From assembly GCF_000002515.2 (NCBI RefSeq), contig NC_006040.1, positions 1,638,728-1,702,727 of the forward strand: 64,000 nt of DNA, read 5' to 3'. This document shows positions 1-9,221 of this stretch, piece by piece. The notes beneath the pieces are model-generated. The model did no database searches. It saw only the letters and a program-made list of their open reading frames with translations, and was not told the DNA's origin. Position 1 is the stretch's first letter, and each line of letters opens with the position of its first letter. The DNA is from Kluyveromyces lactis (taxonomy: Eukaryota; Ascomycota; Saccharomycetes; Saccharomycetales; Saccharomycetaceae). The position numbers were made by a program, and so were the translations under genes.

Positions 1-1
1 T

Positions 2-1267
2 TACAAGCAATTCCAGAAAATATCACGTATAACAGACTCCACCGTTTTGCCAGAAAAGACAATGTTTGCCTTTGAAGCAATGGACCCCAGATTTTTGTCA
101 AATCCAAAACCGTGCTCTCATTCTACGCCTATTTCAACAGAACACCTTTTGACATTTTCGGATCAACTGCCTGAAACTGAACTCTCTGAAGTGCTTTGTA
201 AGTTAGCAAGTTCTTCGGAGAGAAACAATTCATATAATAATCAACAGACACTAAAACAACTAGCAAGAAGACGCAGGGATTTGCGAACTGACTTGAACAA
301 TCGTAATATGATCCCGCTGAAAGAAACGGACTCTAGAATACCTCTTTTACTCATGAGAGAAAGTCAACACTGGGTATTGATACTGCCGTGGTTTTGGGTT
401 CTTCCATTTTGGTACCAATTAAACAAAGTTAGTGGTGTATATCACATGGGATTGAAACAATTTCAACAGCAATCATTTGAACAAAAAACTTTGAACTTTC
501 CTGATGATTACCCATTCACCGCCGTTGGCTATGATGAAGATACACTATACAAAAGTGAAGTTTTACACCATCTCTGGAGTCGGAAACCCGAAGCCAAAAG
601 AATAAACTACGTCAAACTAGGCCTATTGCATAAAGAAACTATCATAAAAGGAGAGTTAGGATTATGGTTCTCCTGCGATTGGAACCTCCTTCGTATTTTT
701 CAGAATGGTCTTAAATCTAAAGGCTTTAGAGAAAATGACTTTGCTGATCAAAATAGAACCAGCACATTTAACATTGACAGTGGTGTCATGAAAATTCAAT
801 ATATCGTTGATCTTTTGAAACTATATGAGAAAAATAAACAGGAACTAAGTTGCCCCGTAGAATTATACAATGGTAAAGTTCAGGAAATTGATGAAGAGTG
901 TATTGCTACTTCAAGATTACCAATTATACCAGTATCTTGCTCAATTATCCAAAGAGGCCATCCAAAGGATCATGCGCGTATCTATAAAATTCCAGACACT
1001 GATAGCTCGTATTGGAGAGAAATTGCAGGCGGAACTTATAAAAGCAACGGTAAATTACAACATGACACCAAACAGCCTGTTCCTCATTGTTATGATTTAA
1101 TCGGATTTCTGACAAGCGCATCTTTCCATTTGTCTGATGGGAAAGGAATTGGCACAGGATTCATATCGGCATACTCTTTCGAATCATTAACTGACCATTA
1201 CGTTCTAATAAGAAACTGTGGCGAAACCACCTATAGACTTGCAACGTGGAAAAGAATCTCAGTATAA
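2..1267 (+). CDS. POP1: POP1, RNase P / RNase MRP protein subunit (5'-truncated by window edge)
   Basis: Pop1 is the largest protein shared by nuclear RNase P (tRNA 5' processing) and RNase MRP (rRNA processing). The frame is open from base 2 with no start before it, so the N-terminus lies outside the window; 421 codons are visible. The central POPLD-type signature is plain, with LMRESQHWVLILPWFW around visible residues 117-132. A second conserved block near the end, GFLTSASFHLSDGKGIGTGFI followed by the closing RNCGETTYRLA, is typical of the Pop1 C-terminus. An internal ATG at 62 is not the real start because the frame continues upstream. In S. cerevisiae POP1 is convergent with SSU72 with SNR19 between them; here SNR19 follows directly, and AIM6 and GUD1 come before SSU72. 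Confidence 0.95.
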   Translation, partial: YKQFQKISRITDSTVLPEKTMFAFEAMDPRFLSNPKPCSHSTPISTEHLLTFSDQLPETELSEVLCKLASSSERNNSYNNQQTLKQLARRRRDLRTDLNNRNMIPLKETDSRIPLLLMRESQHWVLILPWFWVLPFWYQLNKVSGVYHMGLKQFQQQSFEQKTLNFPDDYPFTAVGYDEDTLYKSEVLHHLWSRKPEAKRINYVKLGLLHKETIIKGELGLWFSCDWNLLRIFQNGLKSKGFRENDFADQNRTSTFNIDSGVMKIQYIVDLLKLYEKNKQELSCPVELYNGKVQEIDEECIATSRLPIIPVSCSIIQRGHPKDHARIYKIPDTDSSYWREIAGGTYKSNGKLQHDTKQPVPHCYDLIGFLTSASFHLSDGKGIGTGFISAYSFESLTDHYVLIRNCGETTYRLATWKRISV

Positions 1268-1412
1268 CCCTCAACCTACTGTAGAAAAAATATGATTACA
1301 TTTTTCCTAATAGATCTATAATATTTTATGTATATTCATGTATAATTACGTTGAAGTGTTACAATCTTCTTTGCCCTTTACTGACTGCCCAAGTTAGTTG
1401 TCATTGGAGTCA

Positions 1413-1420
1413 TTACCCGG
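1413..1420. promoter_or_regulatory. Reb1-type site in the SNR19 promoter
   Basis: TTACCCGG matches the Reb1 core (TTACCCG). It lies about 150 bp upstream of the U1 RNA start and between the POP1 stop and that gene, where Reb1 is expected to clear nucleosomes and to block read-through from POP1. The same extended string, TTACCCGGATACG, recurs upstream of URE2 at 16378. Confidence 0.6.
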
Positions 1421-1485
1421 ATACGAATCCGTCTTTGCGTGAGACTATACGCAGTTTTCAATTTTCAGGTTATTTTTTCTCGAAC

Positions 1486-1494
1486 TATAAAAAG
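1486..1494 (+). promoter_or_regulatory. TATA box of the U1 snRNA gene
   Basis: TATAAAAAG lies 84 bp upstream of the U1 5' end and is followed by a pyrimidine-rich stretch. This fits a strong RNA polymerase II snRNA promoter in yeast. Confidence 0.6.
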
Positions 1495-1569
1495 AGGCCA
1501 TTGGATTTAACAGACTTTTCCTTTTGAAATTACCTCTTTTTGAATATTCTTTTTTTTTCCTCCCTCTCC

Positions 1570-2095
1570 ATACTTACCTTAAGATGTCAACAGAGATCAT
1601 GAAGTTTGTTGACCGGGTATGAGGTTTTCAAGGAAATACCGGAATGGTATTGTTTTCTCGGAGATGATACTTACAGCTTTTACATTTACATTTTATCTGT
1701 ACGGTTTTCCTGCAATCCACACATATTTGGCAAACCTGGTACCTGCTGACATTTCGTTCTCCCGTTACTTTTTTGGAGGCCTTGGTTTAACCTCGACTCC
1801 ACTAGAGTAGCCCTTTTTTCCTTCTGCCTGGAGAAGAATGGTACTGATTACAAGTCAGTGCTGGGAGAGTCATCGCTGTGGCCAGTTTAGTTTCATTTTA
1901 ATGATCTGGGCTCAAGGAATGTCATGAAAGGCTGACTTACTAGTCTCTGATCTATTCATTAACTTGTTTACAGGTTTATGGGTGAGAGGTAGAAACTTTG
2001 AGTCAGAAATTCTGTCATTTCTCCGGTTCAGGAAACTTGTTCAGAAAGGCTGCATCCGTGGTAGAAATGGGTGGATCTTATAATTTTTGAGTATT
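1570..2095 (+). ncRNA. SNR19: U1 spliceosomal small nuclear RNA
   Basis: U1 RNA base-pairs with the 5' splice site in the first step of pre-mRNA splicing. The 5' end ATACTTACCTTAAGAT is the invariant U1 start containing the splice-site-pairing ACTTACCT. Stem-loop I forms between GTCAACA (1586-1592) and TGTTGAC (1607-1613), with the U1-70K-binding loop GATCATGAAG between them. An internal block around 1825-1840 (TTCTGCCTGGAGAAG) matches yeast U1 as I remember it. The 3' end has the conserved GGGTGGATCTTATAATTTTTG with the Sm site AATTTTTG at 2082-2089. Its roughly 525 nt length is close to the 568 nt S. cerevisiae RNA and far longer than metazoan U1. The exact 3' end is uncertain by about 10 nt. 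Position beside POP1 agrees with S. cerevisiae. Confidence 0.93.
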
Positions 2096-2454
2096 TCTAA
2101 CTATCGGCTAATGCGCCGATGGTCAAGATTATAATGTAAGAGCAGGACACGATTATCATAGAATAATTTATGGTTATTCATTATAAACGAAATCCTCATT
2201 GCATAAATTTTTTTTACTTCGGTTCTCGCATCGACCATATCATTGGAATTCCGGAAGGTGATATATTATTCTTTATTCTAGAATTTCATTCATTTCAATC
2301 AGTAGATTGGGTCATTCTAGAAAACGAGAGCACAACAGCTTTATATCTTATATCAGGTATTGTGATTATCAATCACAAGTATATATATTAATCATTATAG
2401 ATTGAACTGTTGGAGATTAGAGAAAATGTACTAGCGAGAATGTTTAGGCACATA
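2096..2454. other. AT-rich spacer between SNR19 and the AIM6 3' end
   Basis: This very AT-rich stretch holds the 3' ends of two genes that face each other (SNR19 forward, AIM6 reverse). A 73-codon ATG frame at 2170-2391 has biased AT composition and no recognisable feature; I treat it as chance. Termination and polyadenylation signals for both genes are expected here, but I see no distinctive motif. Confidence 0.5.
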
Positions 2455-3714
2455 TCAGAAATTTGCGATATCCTTTAGATCATCTGTGTTGATGTAATCT
2501 ACGTTTAAATCATAAAACTGTTGTTTCCATAGCCTGTTTCTAGTGGATATTGGCCAATCAGGGATCCCCCAAATTCTAGTTGCCAAATGGTATTCTTTTG
2601 CATGATTAATGTACTTCTTAATGCATTTTAGCTCATCATCAGAAAGATGACCTCGAAGCTTTAGTAGCATCAGAGATGACTGACACTTTGTTAAAAGTTG
2701 AGATAGTGAGGCTGATGACAACACTGAGGTTGGTAGTTTAGCTAACAATTGTTGTTTGTGTAATGGTAAATCTAAAAAGACGTATCTTTTATTGTCTCTG
2801 AAGTACCCTTTGTTCAATTCATGGTTATTAGATTCTGATGTCGCATCTTCTGATTCATAATCTAGGATTGATTCTTTGATTGGATAATTCCCCGTCAACA
2901 CAATAGTTAGAGGCCCTCTAATAATTTCATTTGTCGTTAAATCCAAATATGTTAAATAGTTGCGTTGGATAAAAGGTTTCAAGTATTTTGACATCAACAA
3001 TTCATAGGTTTTCTCATTATTTTCGGACTTGAAGTCAATCAATAACTGCAAAGACCGTGAAGAGTCACCGTAAAACACACCATGCATTTTGTTATCCTGT
3101 TCGTCGAAGATCTCTTTGACGTCAGAATGATGATAATTCTGAGGTCCATTTACGTGATTTAACATCTCCAATAGTGGCTGAGTGTACAATATGTCCAAGG
3201 ACTTGTGCTTTGGATCTATATGTCGAGTATCATGACTTACGCTTAATGAGGTGTTATTCTCCGTCAACCAGACATCAGCTTCCACACTTGTGACTCCGTA
3301 CATAAGTGCTTCAAATAATGGTAGTGATCTCCAATAGTCATTATGCGAATGAACGTTTGGAATTATGGTCACATCTTGGGTCAATTTTTGCACTATTGGT
3401 CTCTGATCCTCCCCAAAAAGATAGTCATGGAAAGCATCATACAATTGTGATACTTTTGTAACACCCAAAGGATGATCAAGGTTCGCAAACACAGAGTTAG
3501 ATGATATTGTTGGTAAATTGGTCTTAAAATATTTCAATAATTCCTTTCCCGAGAGCCCTATCAAATCTCTCTTTACTCGAAGCGATTCTAATGACTTGGC
3601 CGCGGAAGATACAGAAGCATTCGAATTAGAAACATGAGATATTTGGGAGAACATCAATCCCATTATCAAGATATAACTTGAGAATAACCCTGCCACAATG
3701 AACGGCGGCAACAT
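2455..3714 (-). CDS. AIM6: Aim6-like phosphodiesterase-fold protein
   Basis: Orthologue of S. cerevisiae AIM6 (YDL237W), a protein of unknown biochemical role whose loss affects mitochondrial inheritance. It is 419 residues. The N-terminus carries one hydrophobic segment (about residues 3-22), read as a signal anchor or signal peptide. The core resembles the PLC-like/GDPD phosphodiesterase fold: NVHSHNDYWRSLPLFEAL gives the catalytic-type His, and SVEADVWL the acidic metal ligands, followed by VSHDTRHIDP. A later LIDFKS and the terminal TRIWGIPDWP block are shared with Aim6. The start at 3714 is the first ATG; the frame is open one codon further, through a GTG. Activity is inferred from the fold only. 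It is divergent from GUD1 across a 1.26 kb gap. Confidence 0.88.
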   Translation of the reverse strand: MLPPFIVAGLFSSYILIMGLMFSQISHVSNSNASVSSAAKSLESLRVKRDLIGLSGKELLKYFKTNLPTISSNSVFANLDHPLGVTKVSQLYDAFHDYLFGEDQRPIVQKLTQDVTIIPNVHSHNDYWRSLPLFEALMYGVTSVEADVWLTENNTSLSVSHDTRHIDPKHKSLDILYTQPLLEMLNHVNGPQNYHHSDVKEIFDEQDNKMHGVFYGDSSRSLQLLIDFKSENNEKTYELLMSKYLKPFIQRNYLTYLDLTTNEIIRGPLTIVLTGNYPIKESILDYESEDATSESNNHELNKGYFRDNKRYVFLDLPLHKQQLLAKLPTSVLSSASLSQLLTKCQSSLMLLKLRGHLSDDELKCIKKYINHAKEYHLATRIWGIPDWPISTRNRLWKQQFYDLNVDYINTDDLKDIANF

Positions 3715-4366
3715 CACTATTTATGTATGGTTATGATTTATTGTGTTGTTTCTGCCCTTTTGTACCTTGTTTTTGATATAAACCTAGTTCTATGGCGACA
3801 ATCTTTGGATAATGCAAAGTTTTATAGAAAAAATGACCATTTGTATCCGCAGATAACACTCTTTTAATATGCTTCAAGATTGATACAGCTATAACCAATT
3901 TAACTTCGGTTCGATGTTCTGAAACTGTCTTATGTCTGCCCATGTGGGTTAATCTTTATATTTCTATACATTCAAAAAGAACTTTAAATAAGCATACAAT
4001 AACAAAAGGGCCTTCATGCAAATTGTCACAATGAAGCTCACGTTACTGCATTGCATTTTTCTTTTTTTTTTTAGTTTTCTTCAAAAGACTCTCCGATGGT
4101 ACAGAATTATAGAAGAACATGCTAGTCACTTCACTTCAGTTTTATCACTCATAGTGTACTCATTAGACTTTCACGTGGCTGAATGATTCTTATTCCTATG
4201 ATACTGCATGAAGAACGTAAATCCATCATGTACTATCTGCCAATTCTTGAAACCTTCTTTGTTGTATATTATCCTTCGGATGACATGTGAATATATTTAA
4301 GAAAAAGGATCACGTGATTCTTTAAAGCTAATTCCCTCTTTCAGAAAAAAAACGCAAGGTAGATAA

Positions 4367-4429
4367 CGGCAATTCCGGCGCTCCCTTTCCAGAGAGTAGA
4401 GTCAGGTACGATGATGGCCGGATATGCCG
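4367..4429. promoter_or_regulatory. Pair of CGG-N5-CCG zinc-cluster-type sites
   Basis: CGGCAATTCCG (4367-4377) and CGGATATGCCG (4419-4429) are both CGG-N5-CCG inverted half-sites, the pattern bound by dimeric Gal4-type Zn2Cys6 regulators. Their centres lie 52 bp apart, about 550-610 bp upstream of GUD1 and 650-715 bp upstream of AIM6. The factor is unknown. Confidence 0.35.
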
Positions 4430-4728
4430 TTTCGGTAATACCTGTTATCTATTATTGACATTTTGAAAACACAAATCATGAGCATGAATATTAGGGAATA
4501 TGATTCATCCTGTACTATTAATTGAACGTATCATGGCTGGTTGTAATAAGGATACCACCGCCGTTTACTGCGGTAGCGGTGTTGTTGCTAGTTTTCTACC
4601 TTCTGTTGGGAAATATATTCTGCTAATGTGTCCTGAAAGATAGCTAGATATCTATCTGTATATGTACATACATATATCTATGTATGATAGTTTATTGTAA
4701 AAATCATCGGGGTTTTATGCGCACTAGA

Positions 4729-4734
4729 GATAAG
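4729..4734 (+). promoter_or_regulatory. GATAAG, candidate GATA-factor site upstream of GUD1
   Basis: A single GATAAG lies 242 bp upstream of the guanine deaminase start. GATA factors (Gln3/Gat1) control nitrogen-catabolic genes in yeasts, so the site is plausible for a purine-salvage/nitrogen gene, but one hexamer is weak evidence. Confidence 0.25.
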
Positions 4735-4831
4735 GAACTGCAATAGTAGTCATATCGAGTCGTTCCCTCAATAATTTCCATTGCCTAATATCTTTCATCA
4801 GCTTCGTTTATTTTATGATAATAATTTAAAG

Positions 4832-4850
4832 ATATATATATATATATATA
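4832..4850. repeat. (AT)n microsatellite in the GUD1 promoter
   Basis: About 9.5 uninterrupted AT units lie roughly 125 bp upstream of the GUD1 start. The tract can serve as TATA-like sequence and is likely to vary in length. Confidence 0.8.
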
Positions 4851-4975
4851 AGAAGAGTACATATATTTCTTAAAATTACTTAGAAAGACAAATCCAAGAC
4901 AAGTCATCCCTATAGTTTAAAGTAAGGAACTGAAACTATACATATATCATAAAAGACGTAATATTTATCAAAGCT

Positions 4976-6466
4976 ATGGCACCAGTCACGATAAATATGG
5001 TGAAAAGCGAAGAATCTTTCATCGATGAGCCTTTTCATCCTGAGGGAGTAAAGATAATCGTACATTATGGTAACCTTATTGATACTCCAGAATTAGGTCA
5101 ACTAAGGATCCGTTTGAAGTGCGCGGTTGGTATTTGTAGCACCTCTGGCGTAATACTTTTTATTGAAGAAGGTTGTGATGACCCAGTAATAGCTGCGTTG
5201 AATTATGATCGTTACTTGAAAGACATCGACATTCATGTGATTTTTAATAGTGTGTCTGACCCCGCCGGAAAGGACTCATTTTATTTTCCTGGGTTTGTAG
5301 ATACTCATATCCATGCCTCACAGTATCCTAACTGCGGTATCTTTGGTAATTCAACTTTGCTCGATTGGCTAGATACATATACTTTCCCACTCGAATCATC
5401 TTTGAATGATGAAAATATCGCCGCTTTGACCTATGATGCTGTTATATCTCAAACTTTGAAACATGGTACCACTTGCGCGTCATACTTTACCACAATCGAC
5501 TCAAACTCTTCTAAAATAATGGCGGATCTATGCAAAAGTAAAGGCCAACGTGCTTTTATTGGTAAAGTTTGCATGAATCAACATTCGCCAAGCTACTACC
5601 AAGAGACTATTGAGGAGTGCAAAGATGCTTCATTAGATCTCATTGAATACATACTCAAGGACTTAAACTCACCATTGATAAAACCAATTATTACTCCAAG
5701 ATTTGCGATAACGTGTTCATCTGCACTGATGGACTCTCTTTCTGAGGTAGCAGAAGAATTTGATTTACCAATACAAACGCACCTGAATGAAAATGACAGC
5801 GAGATTGCCTTTGTTAAAGAACTTTTCAAGGATTGTCATTCATATACCGACGTGTATCATAAACATGGGTTATTAAATGGGAAAACTGTTTTAGCTCATT
5901 GCATTCATTTGGAAGATTCTGAAATCGAATTATTAAAGAAATCCTCAGCAGGAATATCACATTGCCCAATTTCCAATTCTTCTCTAACTTCAGGCGAATG
6001 TAGAGTTAAAGAACTTTTAAACTATGGGTTGAAGGTGAGTTTAGGGTCTGATGTTTCCGGTGGTTTTACAGTCAGTATTTTGGAAAATGCTAGGCAAGCT
6101 TTACTAGTTTCCAGACATCGAGCAATGTCAGTAGAAGATCCTGAAAGAAAAGAGGAATGCAAACTATCTGTCGCCGAAGTATTGTATCTAGCTACCATGG
6201 GTGGTGCTAAAGTTTTAAATCTGTCTGATAAAATTGGTAGTTTCGACGTAGGGAAAGAGTTTGACGCACAATTGATAGATTTATCCACCAAAGGAAGCAA
6301 CGTATCCATTTTTCCATGGCAAAAAGTTACCAACGACAAAATTCAACCGAACGGGAAGGATAGAATCAAACTGGAGAATATTGTGGCAAAATGGTTATTT
6401 AATGGTGATGATAGGAATGTTAAAAGTGTTTGGGTCCGTGGAAAATTGTGCCATCAAAATCTTTAA
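4976..6466 (+). CDS. GUD1: Guanine deaminase
   Basis: Hydrolyses guanine to xanthine and ammonia in purine salvage in the cytosol. The 496-residue protein is close to the S. cerevisiae Gud1 length (489). It has the complete amidohydrolase zinc set: FVDTHIHASQYPN with H111 and H113, QTHLNEND with H269, LAHCIHLEDSE with H308, and SLGSDVSGG with D359. HASQYPN and the glycine-rich end region are guanine-deaminase specific rather than general amidohydrolase. The ATG at 4976 gives the usual N-terminus. It is orthologous to YDL238C and, as in the ancestral order, sits beside AIM6. Confidence 0.95.
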   Translation: MAPVTINMVKSEESFIDEPFHPEGVKIIVHYGNLIDTPELGQLRIRLKCAVGICSTSGVILFIEEGCDDPVIAALNYDRYLKDIDIHVIFNSVSDPAGKDSFYFPGFVDTHIHASQYPNCGIFGNSTLLDWLDTYTFPLESSLNDENIAALTYDAVISQTLKHGTTCASYFTTIDSNSSKIMADLCKSKGQRAFIGKVCMNQHSPSYYQETIEECKDASLDLIEYILKDLNSPLIKPIITPRFAITCSSALMDSLSEVAEEFDLPIQTHLNENDSEIAFVKELFKDCHSYTDVYHKHGLLNGKTVLAHCIHLEDSEIELLKKSSAGISHCPISNSSLTSGECRVKELLNYGLKVSLGSDVSGGFTVSILENARQALLVSRHRAMSVEDPERKEECKLSVAEVLYLATMGGAKVLNLSDKIGSFDVGKEFDAQLIDLSTKGSNVSIFPWQKVTNDKIQPNGKDRIKLENIVAKWLFNGDDRNVKSVWVRGKLCHQNL

Positions 6467-6546
6467 CTAATCGTTAGCTTACAATTCCATCGAAATAAGT
6501 ATGCAAAACAAGAATAGCATGATATATAACTCAAGATGAAATAGAA

Positions 6547-7170
6547 CTAATAATATGCAGCAGAATAAGTTAGTGGTAGTTTTGGATATTTCTCTTGCCA
6601 TTCAGTGAAGACATCCATTATAAAATCCTCAAATTGAGTTCCGTTTTTCTCACATTCAAAAACTTTATCTCTTAGCATATCTGCCAATCTTAATATTGCT
6701 CGCCCACCAATTTTAGCGTTTTCATTATCATCTTTGATATCGATATTGATAATATGTGCAATTAGATTAAGCTGACCACCTCTATTCATCAGGTCCTCGC
6801 ACACAGAGTCGAAACACCTTTCTTCACAGGTAAAAACGAAATCAAAAACCTTTCTCCCATCGTGCCATTTCTCAGGAGCTTTTTTTAACTTCCTGTTACG
6901 ATCTAACATTTCTAATACACCATTTTGCTTGTATCTATCTTCACTTTGAGAAATCAAGTCATTATATATATCATCATAAGGCGTACCAAATGAATACACA
7001 TTTGGTTTATCTATCGAGAGACCTGGAAGTCTAACTGCACTTCCAGTACCGTAACTAGAAACATCATACCCTGCCTCTTCCAATACCCTATGGGACTCCA
7101 TGGACCTGTTGTTGTTAGATGCACACACAGTACAGAACTTAAGCCCGCTATTTCTCATTGATTCGCTCAT
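6547..7170 (-). CDS. SSU72: RNA polymerase II CTD phosphatase Ssu72
   Basis: Ssu72 removes phosphate from Ser5 of the RNA polymerase II C-terminal repeat and is part of the cleavage and polyadenylation factor. The 207-residue length equals the family norm (206 in S. cerevisiae). The low-molecular-weight-phosphatase-type loop CASNNNR is at residues 16-22, with the CX5R nucleophile Cys16 and Arg22. The conserved [12 protein letters not shown] and [10 protein letters not shown] blocks follow. The protein ends in tyrosine like its orthologues. Convergent with GUD1 with only 80 bp between the stops. Confidence 0.97.
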   Translation of the reverse strand: MSESMRNSGLKFCTVCASNNNRSMESHRVLEEAGYDVSSYGTGSAVRLPGLSIDKPNVYSFGTPYDDIYNDLISQSEDRYKQNGVLEMLDRNRKLKKAPEKWHDGRKVFDFVFTCEERCFDSVCEDLMNRGGQLNLIAHIINIDIKDDNENAKIGGRAILRLADMLRDKVFECEKNGTQFEDFIMDVFTEWQEKYPKLPLTYSAAYY

Positions 7171-7602
7171 GCCTAATAGTTCCTCTTAGATTCGTAATAA
7201 CTTTTAGTCAAATTATCTATTCTGGTAGCACTAAGCAGACAACACTGTATGAAAATGAGAGTTATAATAATTGAATATGAAATGCAAGTATGGGCTGTCT
7301 ACCATTTCGGTTACCAATTATGAATATCTTGTAACTTTCATTGAAGCTCTTAACAAAGTCAATTTTATCAATGTGCAGCTAGATAATAATATTACCCGGA
7401 AATGCGACGCTTGTAATAATCTTAATAGAATTATAGATTGGTAATTAGTATAAGTTCAAGGTCACTTCCGTTACACCCGATTACCAAAGCCTGTCCTTAT
7501 TTGTGGCTGAATTAGGTGCTTGACAGCCGAAGGATCCATATTATATAATGATACTAATATTTAATATAATATCTTAAACAAAGAATGAGGAAGATACAGC
7601 AG
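7171..7602. promoter_or_regulatory. SSU72 upstream region and ATG4 3' region
   Basis: Holds the SSU72 promoter (to the left) and the ATG4 terminator (to the right). TTACCCGG at 7392-7399 is a Reb1-type site 222 bp upstream of SSU72. No RNA gene or small reading frame was recognised. Confidence 0.5.
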
Positions 7603-8955
7603 TCAGCAGGAGGATGAATCCTCGACAAGAACTTGTTCAACTTCAGGATCAGCTGGATCTTCGCAGACGATTATTCGCTGGCTTTTGCATTTAACATCTT
7701 CAAATTCTTCATCTTTTGGTTGCGGGGAGGACATTTGTTTGCCAGAAACTAATGTTCCAACATCAACGTATTCTCCAGTGTCCTGTATGTCTGACTCCAA
7801 TGAGTGAATAGAATCAGAACCGACAGACATATTGGCACTTTGATATAAATCATTTTCTGGCCTGGTTGTCAAAAATTGAATAATTTGACTATCTCTGAAA
7901 TAAGTATGAAACTGATCCCATTCATTCTTACCTGAAATTAACATACCGAGTAACATTGACGGATCTGTTTCTGATATATGCAATTTGTTGAATTTGTGTC
8001 CGTGACAACTTCGGTAAAATTCAAGATCATCCATCATTAAAGAAGATTGCTGAGTGTTGTGTGGATCAAGGTAGAAAAGATTTTCATTTTGATATCCAAA
8101 AAAGTATAATGATGACGAGGGTTTACCGCCTGCGATCCCGACAGAATATGGTGATGAGAGAATCTTGAATATGTCTTTCCAGTATAAGCTGTTGATTTTG
8201 TCAACACCCAACCTGACAGCAAACAGCAGAAGTAAATTAGCATCCCTATCCTTATGAAAAATTCTTGTGACCTCATCTTCGTATATATCTGCCGACTGAG
8301 TTGAAATTATACAATTCTTAATTCCACAAAGGGGAAACCCTTCAATCAATGTTTTTATGCTTCTGGCTGTTGCGCTTGGCCCAAACCACTGCCCAGGTTT
8401 CATTCCAGATATTTTCTCTTCTGCTTTGACAAAGTTGTGTAACGACAAAGGATATTTGACATCGTCTTGAAACCAACGGATCAGATTTAACTCATTATCA
8501 TCTATTCTTGAAGCATTTATTCTGAACTCCCTGGCAAGCTTGACTCTTTGAATGGCATTCGCTAAAAGAGCCTGCCCAGTGCGTATCATACAACCCCAAC
8601 CAATATCTGAATAAAAACTGTCAGGATCAGTTAAAGCATTTTCTAATGTGTTGATAGGATTATCTCTAAAAAAAAGGGTAAAATTGATAGGAGATGGTCC
8701 ATTCTCATTTCTGCGGATAGGGGTAAACTGTGTGCGGTATGTGAAGAACACTCGTGAATGTACGTCAGACAAAAGTCCAGGATTTAATGAGACGATATTT
8801 ATCAGGCTTTCCAAGGCCGAGTCATCTGTTTCCACATCCGTTCTTGATTTATTGTTAAGGGGAGCGTATTCTTTGCCCAATATGAACACGGTGCCATCTC
8901 GATCAACATCTTCCACTATACCTAAATGTTGTGATATCCTTGACAAGAACTCCAT
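7603..8955 (-). CDS. ATG4: Autophagy cysteine protease Atg4
   Basis: Processes the C-terminus of Atg8 and later releases Atg8 from phosphatidylethanolamine. The 450-residue protein has the peptidase C54 triad: DIGWGCMIRTGQ with nucleophile Cys122, and YLDPHNTQ with Asp297 and His299. WFGPSATARSIK and GKPSSSLYFFGYQ are family signatures. The C-terminal tail after about residue 385 is acidic and low in complexity, as in other yeast Atg4 proteins, where it carries Atg8-interacting motifs. Divergent from SQS1 through a 266 bp shared promoter. ATG2 of the same pathway lies 36 kb away. Confidence 0.96.
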   Translation of the reverse strand: MEFLSRISQHLGIVEDVDRDGTVFILGKEYAPLNNKSRTDVETDDSALESLINIVSLNPGLLSDVHSRVFFTYRTQFTPIRRNENGPSPINFTLFFRDNPINTLENALTDPDSFYSDIGWGCMIRTGQALLANAIQRVKLAREFRINASRIDDNELNLIRWFQDDVKYPLSLHNFVKAEEKISGMKPGQWFGPSATARSIKTLIEGFPLCGIKNCIISTQSADIYEDEVTRIFHKDRDANLLLLFAVRLGVDKINSLYWKDIFKILSSPYSVGIAGGKPSSSLYFFGYQNENLFYLDPHNTQQSSLMMDDLEFYRSCHGHKFNKLHISETDPSMLLGMLISGKNEWDQFHTYFRDSQIIQFLTTRPENDLYQSANMSVGSDSIHSLESDIQDTGEYVDVGTLVSGKQMSSPQPKDEEFEDVKCKSQRIIVCEDPADPEVEQVLVEDSSSC

Positions 8956-9221
8956 ATTTGCATAGGGATGGCTGGGTTTGAAGATTGAGCGATACGTTTT
9001 CCTATACTTTCATGCACTTTGTACTCACTTGCTTTTTACGATGCTGATCATAATTTGCAGAAACTTATATTTCTAATATTAATGAACAATAATCTATATG
9101 AAAAATGCATTTAAAACCATGTAGAAAATAATACTTCATAACAAGAACGTAACTCTAAGGTAAGCCTGGTACACCCCTTGTTGCAGCTGCTAGGAATTTG
9201 AAGCAGTAGGTCATCGTGATA

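Larger units (their letters stand above)
3715..4975. other. Divergent promoter region between AIM6 and GUD1
   Basis: This 1.26 kb gap serves two divergent genes. It contains a Cbf1/Pho4-type TCACGTGA at 4310-4317, two CGG-N5-CCG elements, further CCG/CGG triplets at 4558-4579, one GATAAG and a TA microsatellite before GUD1. A 70-codon ATG frame on the minus strand (3731-3943), ending 16 bp before the AIM6 start, is not recognisable and may be an upstream reading frame or chance. Confidence 0.5.

Noticed and set aside
1584-1810. Short intron-containing gene starting with ATG at 1584 and GTATGA donor
   Set aside because: The interval is the U1 snRNA; stem-loop I and the 5' and 3' U1 signatures explain the sequence, and no 3' exon makes sense.
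2170-2391. 73-codon ATG reading frame
   Set aside because: Very AT-rich, no family features, in the 3' spacer of two genes.
3731-3943. 70-codon frame just upstream of AIM6
   Set aside because: Basic but featureless, likely part of the AIM6 leader; not supported as a gene.
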